Source: Thermomonospora echinospora
Lineage (GTDB): Bacteria > Actinomycetota > Actinomycetes > Streptosporangiales > Streptosporangiaceae
Direction of reading: 5' to 3'
Assembly (NCBI RefSeq): GCF_900108175.1
Contig: NZ_FNVO01000021.1
Location: 1-64,000 of the forward strand
DNA: 64,000 nt
The notes below the pieces were generated by a model. The model saw only the letters and a program-made list of their open reading frames with translations, searched no databases and had not been told where the DNA came from. Of this stretch, positions 15,503 through 24,151 are shown piece by piece. The translations under genes were made by a program, and so were the position numbers. The first letter of the stretch is position 1; each line of letters opens with the position of its first letter.

Positions 15503-16686
15503 CGGCCCTCGATCTGGCCGCCGCACGGGCCGTAGACGCCGGCGTGGTGGCCGCCCGGATCGAGCGCATGGCCGACCGGCTCGCCGCCGCCGGCTACCTG
15601 ACCCGCCCGCAGTGGCGGCAGGCGATGCGGGCCGTCCCCCGGCACCTGTTCGCCCCCGGCCGGGCCTGGTGCGTGCCGGACGGCCCCGGTGACGCCTACG
15701 GCATCGACGCCGATGCCGACCCGGCCCGCTGGTGGGAGGCGGTCTACTCCGACGCCGCGGTCATCATCCAGGTAGACGACGGCCGAGGCGACCCGGGCAC
15801 CGGCGACGGGGCGTGGACGTCGTCGCTGTCGGCGCCCGGCGCGGTCGCCGCGTTCCTGGAGCTGCTGGCCCCCCGTGACCATGACCGCGTCCTGGAGATC
15901 GGGACCGGGCCCGGGTGGACGGCCGGGCTGCTGTCGGAGCGGCTGGGTGCCGGGAACGTCGTCTCGATCGAGGTCGATCCGGCCGTTGCCGACCTGGCCG
16001 CTGCGAACCTGCACGCCGCCGGGTACGAACCGACGCTGGTGGCCGGGGACGGCGCGGACGGCTGGGCGGACGGCGCCCCCTACGACGCGGTACACGTCAC
16101 CTGCGGCGTCACCACCGTCCCGTACACCTGGGTGGAGCAGACCCGGCCCGGCGGGACGATCGTCCTGCCGTGGATGCCCGAATACATCGGCGGCTACAAG
16201 GTCCGCCTGACCGTCGGCGACGGGCGGGCGACCGGCCGGTTCCACGGCCCGGCCTCGTACATGATGCTTCGCTCCCAGCGCGGCGGCCCCCTGACCGAGC
16301 CCGACCACGGGATCGAGGAGGAGGGGACGCGGGTCGATCCGCGTGCCGTCACCGGCGACTCCTACGGCGCCGACATCGCCATCACCGCCATGCTCCCCGA
16401 CGTCGCCGCCGTCGAGGACGCCACCGGCGACGGCCGATACGCGCTCGTGCTGGCCGATACGGTGGGCACCAGTTGGGCGCGCGTCGAGCACCGGCCCGGC
16501 CGCCGCGAGCACCTGGTGCGCCACGCCGGGCCGCGCCCCCTGTGGGACGAGGTCACCGATGCCTACCTGCGGTGGGTCGGCTGGGGCAGTCCCGGCCGCG
16601 ACCGGTTCGGCCTGACCGTCGACCCGCACGGACAGGTGGTGTGGAGAGATGACCCGGCCAACGTCATCACGCCCCGCTCGCAGTGA
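15499..16686 (+). CDS. PIMT-like methyltransferase (RiPP maturation type)
   Basis: The product is 395 residues from ATG 15499. The N-terminus (RLAAAGYLTRPQWRQAM, AVPRHLFAP) and the SAM-binding region VLEIGTGPGWTAGLL (about residues 132-146) match protein-L-isoaspartate O-methyltransferases. VTCGVTTVPYTWVEQTRPGG then matches the variant that accompanies ATP-grasp or FxLD-type peptide clusters. A C-terminal domain of about 170 residues, absent from housekeeping PIMT, follows. Such enzymes methylate Asp side chains, which can cyclise to aspartimides. Coupling to the Asp-rich peptide gene upstream points to that peptide as the target. Confidence 0.85.
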   Translation: MTALDLAAARAVDAGVVAARIERMADRLAAAGYLTRPQWRQAMRAVPRHLFAPGRAWCVPDGPGDAYGIDADADPARWWEAVYSDAAVIIQVDDGRGDPGTGDGAWTSSLSAPGAVAAFLELLAPRDHDRVLEIGTGPGWTAGLLSERLGAGNVVSIEVDPAVADLAAANLHAAGYEPTLVAGDGADGWADGAPYDAVHVTCGVTTVPYTWVEQTRPGGTIVLPWMPEYIGGYKVRLTVGDGRATGRFHGPASYMMLRSQRGGPLTEPDHGIEEEGTRVDPRAVTGDSYGADIAITAMLPDVAAVEDATGDGRYALVLADTVGTSWARVEHRPGRREHLVRHAGPRPLWDEVTDAYLRWVGWGSPGRDRFGLTVDPHGQVVWRDDPANVITPRSQ

Positions 16687-16748
16687 CCACCGCATAGGAC
16701 GCCGGGCCTGAGCCGGCTCTTGCGAGAACTGCCGGCGTTCGGCGTCTG

Positions 16749-16793
16749 CCCGGCCGAGCGACCGAGGCCAGGTGAGGCGGTCGCTCGGCCGGG
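16749..16793 (+). terminator. perfect 16-bp hairpin after the methyltransferase gene
   Basis: CCCGGCCGAGCGACCG (16749-16764) pairs exactly with CGGTCGCTCGGCCGGG (16778-16793) over a 13-nt loop, 62 bases past the stop. No T-run follows. It closes the two-gene peptide/methyltransferase unit. The rest of 16687-16942 shows nothing further. Confidence 0.75.
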
Positions 16794-16942
16794 TCTGGGC
16801 TGCGACTCCCGGATCCTGCTGAGCACGGTGCGTACGGCGGTCGCGATGTCCTGGGCAGCACTGCTACGGGCCGTCTGGGACATTCGGTCGGCCATCACCG
16901 CTCCGGTGACCGACGACTGCGTTCCCGTCGCGGCCGCAGCCG

Positions 16943-17413
16943 TCAGGAGCGGCTGAACACCCACCGGACCCGGTTCCAGGTACGGCGATGCCATCGAGCG
17001 AGCTTCACGAGCCGGGGACGTCGGGGTGCGTACCATTCGACGTCTTCAAGCCCGGACAGAGCGTTCCCGTCGACGTCGGTGGGATCACGGCGGCAGCGCG
17101 CCGCCAGTTCCTCGACCAGGGCGCGCGCCTCGCCGCTGAGGTGTCCGAAGCGACGCGACAGATGCCCGATGCACAGCGCCGACAGCCCCAGCACGGGATG
17201 CCCGGAAGGCAGGCCACGGCCCAGGTGCAGGCACCATGCCTCGACGTACTCCCGGTCGTCGCAATGGAGCGCCAGGCTCACCAGCCAGTCCGCCGCCTCG
17301 CGTTCGAGCGTGCCCGCACCATGCGGGTCGGGCGGCTGGCCTTCGGTCTCGGCGAGGAGGGCGGTGAAGACGCGGTTCGCCTCGGCGTGCCACGCCTCCT
17401 CCTCAGACATCAT
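16943..17413 (-). CDS. hypothetical protein, helical-repeat-like
   Basis: The product is about 156 residues from ATG 17413, with a second ATG immediately after it (17410). It is predicted largely helical. A central region reads WLVSLALHCDDREYVEAW, then HPVLGLSALCIGHLSRRFG, which resembles HEAT-type repeats of small immunity or scaffold proteins. The C-terminus is basic (RPRLVKLARWHRR). It has no membrane segment or catalytic motif. I do not recognise a specific family. It lies next to a transposase remnant and has no operon partner. Confidence 0.65.
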   Translation of the reverse strand: MMSEEEAWHAEANRVFTALLAETEGQPPDPHGAGTLEREAADWLVSLALHCDDREYVEAWCLHLGRGLPSGHPVLGLSALCIGHLSRRFGHLSGEARALVEELAARCRRDPTDVDGNALSGLEDVEWYAPRRPRLVKLARWHRRTWNRVRWVFSRS

Positions 17414-17430
17414 CGACGGCAGTGTAACGA

Positions 17431-17643
17431 GTGCGCCACCGCGCTGCGGCTCGGCACTGTCCAGTCCCACCAGATGCTGCGCCGCTTCACCTGCGGCGGT
17501 CCCAAGCGCCCCGCCTACCAGGCCATCGAAGAACTCGGCCGGGTGATCGGCCCTGTTCTGGACCACCTGAACCTGTACGGACGCTTCGAGCTGGACATGG
17601 CCCGCCACCTCGACCTCGGCCAGGAGCCATCGTCGATGCCCTG
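17431..17643 (+). pseudogene. Tn3-family transposase remnant, internally deleted
   Basis: Two motifs from different parts of the Tn3-family transposase C-terminus are joined in one frame. KRPAYQAIEELGR is the segment after the catalytic region. HLNLYGRFELDMARHLDLG is the extreme C-terminus. The roughly 100 residues normally between them are missing, and there is no N-terminal part. The frame ends at TGA 17641-17643. It cannot encode a working transposase. Confidence 0.7.
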
Positions 17644-17701
17644 ACTCGGCCCTGCACTCCCGGAGCTCTGGCGAGGGCAAGGCGGGGGGCGGCTCGGTTG
17701 A

Positions 17702-17751
17702 CTTTGTCGCAAGTTATGACGCAGGATGTTGATACAAACCTTGCGACAAAG
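17702..17751. promoter_or_regulatory. perfect 12-bp inverted repeat, probable GntR operator
   Basis: CTTTGTCGCAAG (17702-17713) and CTTGCGACAAAG (17740-17751) are exact reverse complements 26 bases apart. The second arm overlaps the ribosome site of the gene at 17760. The GATACA at 17731-17736 between the arms is a possible -10. The GntR regulator encoded by the second gene of this unit is the obvious candidate ligand. An alternative is that one arm is a leftover terminal repeat of the Tn3 element just upstream. Confidence 0.6.
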
Positions 17752-17759
17752 GAGGGGGC

Positions 17760-18563
17760 ATGGCGAACAGCTCCATACCGGGTGCTGGACCGCGGCCGGT
17801 GAACGTCCGATACGCGGAGACCTGGCTGCAGATGCACGGCCTCGGCGACGGCTCGCCGACGCCGTTGCTGACCGCGCGACTGGCGGTGCGGCAGCGGGTG
17901 CGGCTCCTCGGCAGTGTGCTGCAGGCAGTGCTGATCCTCGGGGCGGCGCTGGCGTTGGCGTTCGGCGGTTCCGGATCGCACCGGCCGACGCCGGTGCTGG
18001 CCCTGAGCGCGTTGGTCGTCGCCCTGGTGCTGGCCCGGACGCTGCTTGACGCCTGGATACGGCGCGTCGACCGGCAGGCCGGGGCGGCACTGGCGCGGCG
18101 AGCCGCCCATCCGGTGCAGCTCGGCTGGCGGGCCCTGCTCGGACGGCCGTACGCCGTCTTGGTGGCAAGTACCTTCGCCGGCGCGTTCGCGCTGGGGGCG
18201 AGCGCACTGGCCGTCGGCGAGGGCACCGCGCGGTACGCAGCCGTCGTGGTGCTGGTCGCCGTGGTCGGGGTCGGCATCGGCGAGGCCCTGCAACTGCGCG
18301 AGTTGCTGGCCCGGCCGGTCGTGGCCGAGGACGAGGTCTCGCTGATGGCCGACGTCATCATGCGCATCGAGGACGCGCGCGATGGCACCATGCCTACTGT
18401 GCTGTGGTCGCTGCCGATGGTGTTGCTGTTCGGGTCCGCGCCCGGCTGGTGGAACGCCGCCTCCATCGGCTTCGTGGTGCTGGGCATGGTCGCCTACATC
18501 ACTGTTCAGTTCAGGGCGCCGGGTGCCGCGGCCGTGGCGCGAGAGGTGGTGGGCGCCCGGTGA
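17760..18563 (+). CDS. integral membrane protein, unknown function
   Basis: The product is 267 residues with an excellent ribosome site (AAGGAGGGGG) before ATG 17760. About six to seven hydrophobic segments are seen, for example LILGAALALAFGG, VLALSALVVALVLA and AAVVVLVAVVGVGIG, with a soluble N-terminus and a cytoplasmic loop carrying RIEDARDGT. I do not recognise a family. It is translationally coupled (GTGA) to a YtrA-type GntR regulator, an arrangement common for small membrane or ABC-associated proteins that respond to envelope stress. Confidence 0.75.
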   Translation: MANSSIPGAGPRPVNVRYAETWLQMHGLGDGSPTPLLTARLAVRQRVRLLGSVLQAVLILGAALALAFGGSGSHRPTPVLALSALVVALVLARTLLDAWIRRVDRQAGAALARRAAHPVQLGWRALLGRPYAVLVASTFAGAFALGASALAVGEGTARYAAVVVLVAVVGVGIGEALQLRELLARPVVAEDEVSLMADVIMRIEDARDGTMPTVLWSLPMVLLFGSAPGWWNAASIGFVVLGMVAYITVQFRAPGAAAVAREVVGAR

Positions 18564-18940
18564 TCGTCATCGACGCGGACTCGCCGGTACCGCCGTTCGA
18601 GCAGCTACGGGCCCAGCTGGCCCGGCAGATCCAGGACCGCACGCTGGCCGTGGGCTCTCGGCTGCCGACCATTCGCCGGCTCGCGGCCGACCTCGGCCTG
18701 GCCGTCAACACGGTCGGCCGGGCCTATCGGGAGCTTGAGGAAGCCGGGCTGATCGAGACCCGGGGGCGGGCGGGCTCGTTCGTGTCAGCGGCCGGAGAGC
18801 AGGCCCGCGAACGAGCCCGCCAAGCCGCCGCCGACTATGCCGCCGTTGTGGCGAGCGTTGGCATCGACAACAGCGAGGCGCTCCGCATCGTCGAGGCCGC
18901 CCTGGGATGCTGCGACGCAGCGGCCCCCGCCTCAGGGTGA
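18560..18940 (+). CDS. GntR-family regulator, YtrA subfamily
   Basis: The product is 126 residues from GTG 18560, overlapping the membrane-protein stop. The winged helix is evident: PPFEQLRAQLARQIQD, GSRLPTIRRLAADLGLAVNT and ELEEAGLIETRGRAGSFV. Only a short helical tail of about 50 residues follows in place of a large effector domain, which defines the YtrA subgroup. Members of this group are typically autorepressors of their own operon. The inverted repeat at 17702-17751 is the likely site. Confidence 0.88.
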   Translation: MIVIDADSPVPPFEQLRAQLARQIQDRTLAVGSRLPTIRRLAADLGLAVNTVGRAYRELEEAGLIETRGRAGSFVSAAGEQARERARQAAADYAAVVASVGIDNSEALRIVEAALGCCDAAAPASG

Positions 18941-19312
18941 CTCGGCTGTCTTGATCTACTCGCAATCCCCGTGCGACGAATCCGCGAGCCGGCTCACCGC
19001 CACTTTGCCCCTGGCCATGGCTATGAGGAGTTCGGGCCGATACGACAGGCGCCCCGGCCGGGGACCGGGCGGACGCCGGAGCGCGGCGACCGGAGGCAGG
19101 GGCGCGCCGGTCGGACGGGAACACTGGGCCGGACGCGCGGCCCTGCAGCAGGTGGGGTAGCAGCCGGGCGGCGCGCGGTGCCCGTTCACCTTCGGGATTC
19201 CAGCCCAGCCGATGCGGCAGCGAGGTACCACGCTGGGTGCAGTGGGCCCCGGACAGGCCGGCGATCAGCTCGGCGGCCTGCGTCCGCACCGGCTCGCGCC
19301 GGGCCCGGCACC
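18941..19312 (-). pseudogene. gene-free stretch with possible recombinase remnant
   Basis: No intact gene is visible in this 372-base gap. On the minus strand, fragments in different frames (RAARLLPHLLQGRASGPVF then SDRRAPASGRR, and farther on RPGRLSYR) resemble parts of actinomycete tyrosine-recombinase-like proteins. They are frameshifted and lack catalytic residues. This is a tentative reading from remembered motifs. Confidence 0.25.
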
Positions 19313-21802
19313 TCAGCAGGGCGCGCCTTCCCTCACTTCCAGGAGCGGCAGGCCCGCTGCGTAGCGGCGGAAGAAACCGGCGGTCGGGGTGTCCGATGCC
19401 GCGACGGCGTCCGGGGTGCCCTCCGCGACCACCAAGCCCCCGTCCGGACCGGCTCCCGGCCCCAGGTCGATCACCCAGTCCGCGGACGCGGAGACGGGGA
19501 TGTCATGTTCGGCCACGACGACGGTGTTGCCCGAGTCGAGCAGCACATCGAGCGCGTCCACCACACGCTGGACGTCGGACGGGTGCAGGCCTGAGACGGG
19601 CTCGTCGAGAACGACGAGGCCGGCCTTGCGGCTCGCCGCACCGCGTTGGATCGCGGACGCCAGCTTCAGCCGCTGGGCCTCGCCGCCGGACAACTCGGTG
19701 GCACTCTGGCCGAGTTGGAGATAGCCGAGCCCGACCCGGTTCAAGGCTCCCAGGGTCTCCGCGAGTTGCCGAGGCTCGGAGAACCGCTCCACGGCCTCGG
19801 CGACGGTCAGTTCCAGCACCTGATCGATGGCCAACCCCTGATACCTGACCTCCAACGCCTCTGGCTTGTAGCGCCGGCCCTCGCACGCGTCGCAGACAAC
19901 CCACACATCCGGCAGGAAGTGCATGTCGACCAGCTTGCGGCCGTAACCGGTGCAGGTCTCGCAGCGGCCGCCGCCTGCGGTGTTGAAGCTGAACCAGGAG
20001 GCGTTGACCCCGCGCCCACGCGCCATGTCGGTCTCGGCGAACAGCTTGCGGACCATGTCGAACGCCTTGCTGTAGGTGGCCGGGTTGGACCGTGGCGTCC
20101 GCCCGAGCGGTTCCTGATCGACGATGGCGACCCAGCCGAAGTCCCTGAGGCCGGTCACCTCCCGGACCGTGTCGGTCGCCGTCCCGTTCAGGGCGGCCTC
20201 CACGCTCGTCCCGAGCGCGCCGAGCAGGCTGCTCTTGCCGCTGCCGCTCACCCCGGTCAGGCAGGTGAGCCGGCCGGCGGGGAAACGCACCAGGTCCGCG
20301 GTCACGTTGTGCGCACGCAGGCCGTGCAACTCCACCCAGCGGGTGTCGTTCCCGACCGGGCGGCGGGCCCGGCGCAGCCGCGGCCCCTGGCCGGCCAGGT
20401 AGCGGCCGGTCAGCGACGCCGGGTGGGCGGCCACATCGGCGGGCGGTCCCGACACCAGGACCTCACCGCCAAGGCGGCCCGCGCCGGGCCCCATATCGAT
20501 CACCCAGTCGGCCCGGGCGATCAGCTCAGGGTCGTGCTCAACGAGGAGCACCGTGTTGCCGGCCGCACGCAGTTCCAGTGCGATGTCGAGCAGATGCGCC
20601 TTGTCCGCCGGATGCAGCCCGGTCCCGGGCTCGTCCAGGACGAAGATGATGCCGCTCAGCTCGGTGCCGAGCTGTGCGGCGAGCCGGGTCCGCTGCAACT
20701 CGCCCCCGGACAGCGTCGCCGCGCTCCGGGACAGTTGGAGATGGGCCAGACCGAGCCGGTCAAGGATCGCGAGCCTGCGGCTCAGGTCCTGCAGCAGCGG
20801 CTCACCCACCTCGCGCTGCCGGGCGCCCAGGTCGTCCGCCACGTACGTGGCCCAGCCGCGGACCTCCCGCACTTCCACTTCGAGCAGGTCGGGATAGGTC
20901 AGCCCGCCGAGCCGCACGGACCGGGTCACCCGGCCGTACCCGCTGCCGTCGCAGGTGCCGCAGGGCTGTTTGCGCATGTACGTCAGGTAGCGCTGCTTGG
21001 CGCTGGAGGTCTGGGCGTTCGCGAACACCCGTTCCACCTCGGCGAGCGTGCCCCGCAGCGGCCGGCTCGAGGTGTAGGTCATCAGGGCCGTCTCATTCTT
21101 GTTCGGCATGTCGACGGTCGCCTCGATCTTCTCGTCGCCCGTGCCGTACAGCACGCAGTGACGGAACTCCTCGGGCAGCGACTGCCAGGGCCGGCCGAGG
21201 TCCACGCCCCGCTTCTCGGCGAGTGCCGGGATGAACGCGTGCTCCCCCGACCGCCACTTCGCGTACCAGGGGGAAGCCCCCTCGAACAGGGGAAGCTCCG
21301 GGTGGGTGATGATCAGGTCTTCCTGCGCCTGCCAGCGCCCGCCCGCCCCGTGGCAGTCCGCGCAACTCCCTTCCGGCGTGTTGCGGTCGAAGTGAGCGGT
21401 CGTCAGATGCCCGTCGCCGCGCTCGGCTGCCGGGTCCGCGCCGACCCCGGGAAGACGCGAGTACAGCAGCCCCAGGTGCCCGTCGATGCCGGTGATCGTC
21501 GCGACCGTGGAGCGGGGGTTGCGGTTCAGGCGGCGCTGGTCGACGGCGAGCGTGGCGCCGAGCCCCAGGATGCGGTCGACCTTCGGCCGATTGCGCTGGG
21601 TGATGTACTGCCGTACGAACGGCGACAGCCCTTCCAGGTACCGCAGTTGGGCCTCGTTGTGCAGGGTGTCGATGGCCAGCGAGGTCTTGCCGCTGCCGCT
21701 GACTCCGGTGAAGGCGACGAGCCGCCCCTTGGGGATGCTCACCGACACGTCCCGCAGATTGTTGGTACGAGCCCCCACCACGTCGATGGTCTCGTGCTCC
21801 AT
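19313..21802 (-). CDS. UvrA-like ABC ATPase (resistance/UvrA2 type)
   Basis: The product is 829 residues from ATG 21802; earlier in-frame GTG/TTG starts up to 21856 are possible. Both UvrA cassettes are present: GVSGSGKTSLA near residue 30 with signature LSGGELQRTR, and GVSGSGKSSLLGAL with LSGGEAQRLKL. Zinc-type cysteine pairs occur in CADCHGAG, CGTCDGSG and the CETC...CDAC finger. It is about 120 residues shorter than housekeeping UvrA, as in the UvrA2/DrrC-like group linked to tolerance of DNA-binding drugs. No UvrB or UvrC gene lies nearby. It stands alone on the minus strand. Confidence 0.88.
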   Translation of the reverse strand: MEHETIDVVGARTNNLRDVSVSIPKGRLVAFTGVSGSGKTSLAIDTLHNEAQLRYLEGLSPFVRQYITQRNRPKVDRILGLGATLAVDQRRLNRNPRSTVATITGIDGHLGLLYSRLPGVGADPAAERGDGHLTTAHFDRNTPEGSCADCHGAGGRWQAQEDLIITHPELPLFEGASPWYAKWRSGEHAFIPALAEKRGVDLGRPWQSLPEEFRHCVLYGTGDEKIEATVDMPNKNETALMTYTSSRPLRGTLAEVERVFANAQTSSAKQRYLTYMRKQPCGTCDGSGYGRVTRSVRLGGLTYPDLLEVEVREVRGWATYVADDLGARQREVGEPLLQDLSRRLAILDRLGLAHLQLSRSAATLSGGELQRTRLAAQLGTELSGIIFVLDEPGTGLHPADKAHLLDIALELRAAGNTVLLVEHDPELIARADWVIDMGPGAGRLGGEVLVSGPPADVAAHPASLTGRYLAGQGPRLRRARRPVGNDTRWVELHGLRAHNVTADLVRFPAGRLTCLTGVSGSGKSSLLGALGTSVEAALNGTATDTVREVTGLRDFGWVAIVDQEPLGRTPRSNPATYSKAFDMVRKLFAETDMARGRGVNASWFSFNTAGGGRCETCTGYGRKLVDMHFLPDVWVVCDACEGRRYKPEALEVRYQGLAIDQVLELTVAEAVERFSEPRQLAETLGALNRVGLGYLQLGQSATELSGGEAQRLKLASAIQRGAASRKAGLVVLDEPVSGLHPSDVQRVVDALDVLLDSGNTVVVAEHDIPVSASADWVIDLGPGAGPDGGLVVAEGTPDAVAASDTPTAGFFRRYAAGLPLLEVREGAPC

Positions 21803-21921
21803 GCTCGCGACGTCCCGTACGAATACGGTCAACTCTCGTCCACCCTCTCGCAACACGGCAGGGCATGGGCGGACAGGCCCCGCCCATGCCGAACAAACGA
21901 ACCGATCACGCCACTACACGG

Positions 21922-21953
21922 CGGCCGCTCGTCCTCAACGGGATGAGCGGCCG
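21922..21953 (-). terminator. hairpin between two leftward genes
   Basis: CGGCCGCTC (21922-21930) pairs with GAGCGGCCG (21945-21953). It lies just past the end of the leftward oxidase-fold gene and before the UvrA-like gene, so it probably separates their transcripts. Confidence 0.5.
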
Positions 21954-22006
21954 GTTGGCCAGATGTCCCGGCACATGGCCGGTCCCGATGCGGCCCGTGC
22001 TGCGGA

Positions 22007-22537
22007 TCAGGACCGCGACGCCGCGGTGAGCTTGGCGATGTCGGGGGCGTAGACGCTCATCCAGTGCGGATGCAGCCGGTAGTAGACCACGTCGTTGTCC
22101 CAGTCGAAGGCGTCGTCGCCGTAGAAGTCCTTGAAGTAGGCGAGCAGATCCGGCCAGTCCGCGGCCGGCTCGCCGTCCTGGGGGTTGAGGATCTCCACCG
22201 TGCCGTGCGTGAACACGCCCAGGTCCTCACCGCGCATGTGCGCGACGCTGGCGACGGGGCGGGCGGCCAGATGGCCGGCCTTGGCGGCCTTGCGTGCCGT
22301 GCCGAAGTGCCACTTACCGTGCAGGAAGTGCCCGTCCGCCCCGCTGATCCGTGGCTCGCCCTTGGCCGTCACGGTGGAAAGGGCCAGGGTGCACATCCCG
22401 GTGAGGACGCCGGTGAGCTGCTCCGCGGTCAGCGTGCTCTCGGCATTGATGATCGAGCGGAGATGTGAGGTGGAACGGGACAGCGAAGCGTCCAGTAGGG
22501 CCTGCAGCTCGTTGAGCTCTTCTCGGGTTTCGCGCAT
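22007..22537 (-). CDS. pyridoxamine 5'-phosphate oxidase-fold protein
   Basis: The product is 176 residues from ATG 22537. After a helical N-terminal extension of about 45 residues comes the split-barrel flavin-binding core: MCTLALSTVTAKGEPRISG, then HFLHGKWHFGTARKAAKAGHL and ARPVASVAHMRGEDL. It ends with VVYYRLHPHWMSVYAPD. This family binds FMN, F420 or haem and performs small-molecule redox chemistry; the cofactor here cannot be decided. It is a single-gene unit. Confidence 0.85.
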   Translation of the reverse strand: MRETREELNELQALLDASLSRSTSHLRSIINAESTLTAEQLTGVLTGMCTLALSTVTAKGEPRISGADGHFLHGKWHFGTARKAAKAGHLAARPVASVAHMRGEDLGVFTHGTVEILNPQDGEPAADWPDLLAYFKDFYGDDAFDWDNDVVYYRLHPHWMSVYAPDIAKLTAASRS

Positions 22538-22811
22538 CGAGGTCCTCGTCTATCCGTAGGGCTCGGTCCACGTCCGTCATCGACGCCGACCGGTGGAACC
22601 ATGCTCGACCCAAAACCCGACATCTTGTGTCACGTTTTTCATCCGTCCTGCGGACGCCCCACACGGCGACGACGGCTCCACCTGCTCCCCGCCCGTACGG
22701 CGGCGGGCGCAGCCTCTTCCCCCGTACAGCGGGACAGCGAGCGGCACCGCCCTTTCCGAGGCGTTTTGCGGTGGTCAGGATCACCGTCGAGTCGCAACGC
22801 CGGGAGGGCCG

Positions 22812-23260
22812 ATGCTGCAGGCGTCACCGCTGCAGTCAGGGGATCCGACGGAGGTGGCCGGGTATCGGCTGACCGGGCGGCTAGGGGCCGGGGGACAGGG
22901 ACGGTCTTCCTGGGGTACGCGCCGGATAACTTGCCCGTCGCGGTGAAGGTGCTGCACGCCCGGTTCGACGGGGACGCCCGGGCCAGGGCGCGGTTCGCCT
23001 GGGAGATCCAGGCGGCCCGGCGGGTGGCGTCGTTCTGTACGGCCAGGACACCATGCCCGCGGTCTTCAACCGCATCCTGACCGCCGACCCTGACCCCGAC
23101 CCCGACCTCGGCGGCCTGGCCGAACCGTTGCGCGGCATCATCGCCGCCTGCCTGGCCAAGGACCCACAGGCCCGGCCGACCGCCGAGCGCGCCCGAGCTA
23201 CCGTGCGCGGCGGTGGCAAGCGCACCGAGGCCCTGCGCGAGGCCGTGCGCGCCGAACGCG
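22812..23260 (+). pseudogene. Ser/Thr protein kinase gene with frameshift and internal deletion
   Basis: From ATG 22812 the start is kinase-like: VAGYRLTGRLGAGGQG, the glycine loop. A one-base loss near 22903 shifts the frame, after which GTVFLGYAPDNLPVAVKVLH (with the ATP-binding Lys) continues. At about 23030 the sequence jumps directly to VLYGQDTMPAVFNRIL and IIAACLAKDPQARPTAE, the last helices of the kinase domain. The catalytic loop and activation segment are gone. It cannot make a kinase. Confidence 0.8.
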
Positions 23261-23350
23261 CGGATGCCTGGACCGATGGAGGTCCTGAAGGACGCCGGGC
23301 CTACTCGATCGGCCCCGGGTCATCCGCCGTCAGCCCTGCAGAACGCGCGA

Positions 23351-24151
23351 TCACTCCATCGGTTTGCGGGCGACCGCGCAGGCCCCCAGATCCGCGATCT
23401 CGTCGCCGGGCTCCTGCTCGCCAGGCTCCAGTTCGGGCCGCCAACGGTATGGTTCGACCAGGCCTGGTTCGAGGAGTTCGAAGTCGCCGAACAGTGCGGT
23501 GATCTCGTCCCTGTCGCGCAGGGTGCCCAGGCCCATCGTCCCCTGATACGCCTTGGCGACCTCCCGCAGGGCCGGGAGCACATGGCTGATCGTCAGGAAG
23601 CTGCCGGGGGCGAGCCGGCTGCGGAGGTAGGCCAGCAGGTCAGCGGGCTGAGGGTCGGGCAGGAAGTGGAACAGGGCCAGCGCGCTGACGGCGATCGGCC
23701 GGCGGAAGTCCAGCGTCCGGGCCGCCTGCTGTACGACGCGGTCGATGTCGACGACGTCGGAGTCGATGTAGTCGGTGGCGCCCTCCGGCCGGCTGGTCAG
23801 CAGCGCGCGGGCATGAGTGAGCACGATCGGGTCATTGTCGACGTACACCACCCGGGAGTCGGGAGCGATGCTCTGGGCGACCTCGTGCAGGTTGGGCGAG
23901 GTCGGCAATCCGGTACCGAGGTCCAGGAACTGTCGGATCCCGTAGTCGCGCGCGAGCAGACAGACCGAGCGGGCCAGGAACCTGCGATTGGCCTGCGCCA
24001 GCGGCCGCAACTGCGGACAGATGCCCAGAATCCGCTGGCCGAACTCTCGGTCAGCACCGAAGTGGTTCTTGCCGCCCAGGTAGAAGTCGTACACCCGCGC
24101 GGGGTGCGGCTCGTCAGTGCGCAGATCCACAGAAGGTGGGGTGTCGGTCAC
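23351..24151 (-). CDS. DUF574-type SAM-dependent methyltransferase
   Basis: The product is 266 residues from GTG 24151, with AGGAAGAG upstream. The signature of this actinomycete family is complete: PHPARVYDFYLGGKNHFGADR, QANRRFLARSV, then QFLDLGTGLPTSPNLHEVA for SAM binding and VVYVDNDPIVLTHARALL. It ends with a DLGACAVARKP strand. The family is greatly expanded in actinomycetes and often linked to regulatory clusters; substrates are mostly unknown. It stands as a single gene here. Confidence 0.9.
   Translation of the reverse strand: MTDTPPSVDLRTDEPHPARVYDFYLGGKNHFGADREFGQRILGICPQLRPLAQANRRFLARSVCLLARDYGIRQFLDLGTGLPTSPNLHEVAQSIAPDSRVVYVDNDPIVLTHARALLTSRPEGATDYIDSDVVDIDRVVQQAARTLDFRRPIAVSALALFHFLPDPQPADLLAYLRSRLAPGSFLTISHVLPALREVAKAYQGTMGLGTLRDRDEITALFGDFELLEPGLVEPYRWRPELEPGEQEPGDEIADLGACAVARKPME

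Noticed and set aside
19646-21946. 766-codon plus-strand frame across the UvrA-like gene
   Set aside because: The composition is that of a mirror frame, and the minus-strand UvrA motifs are unambiguous.
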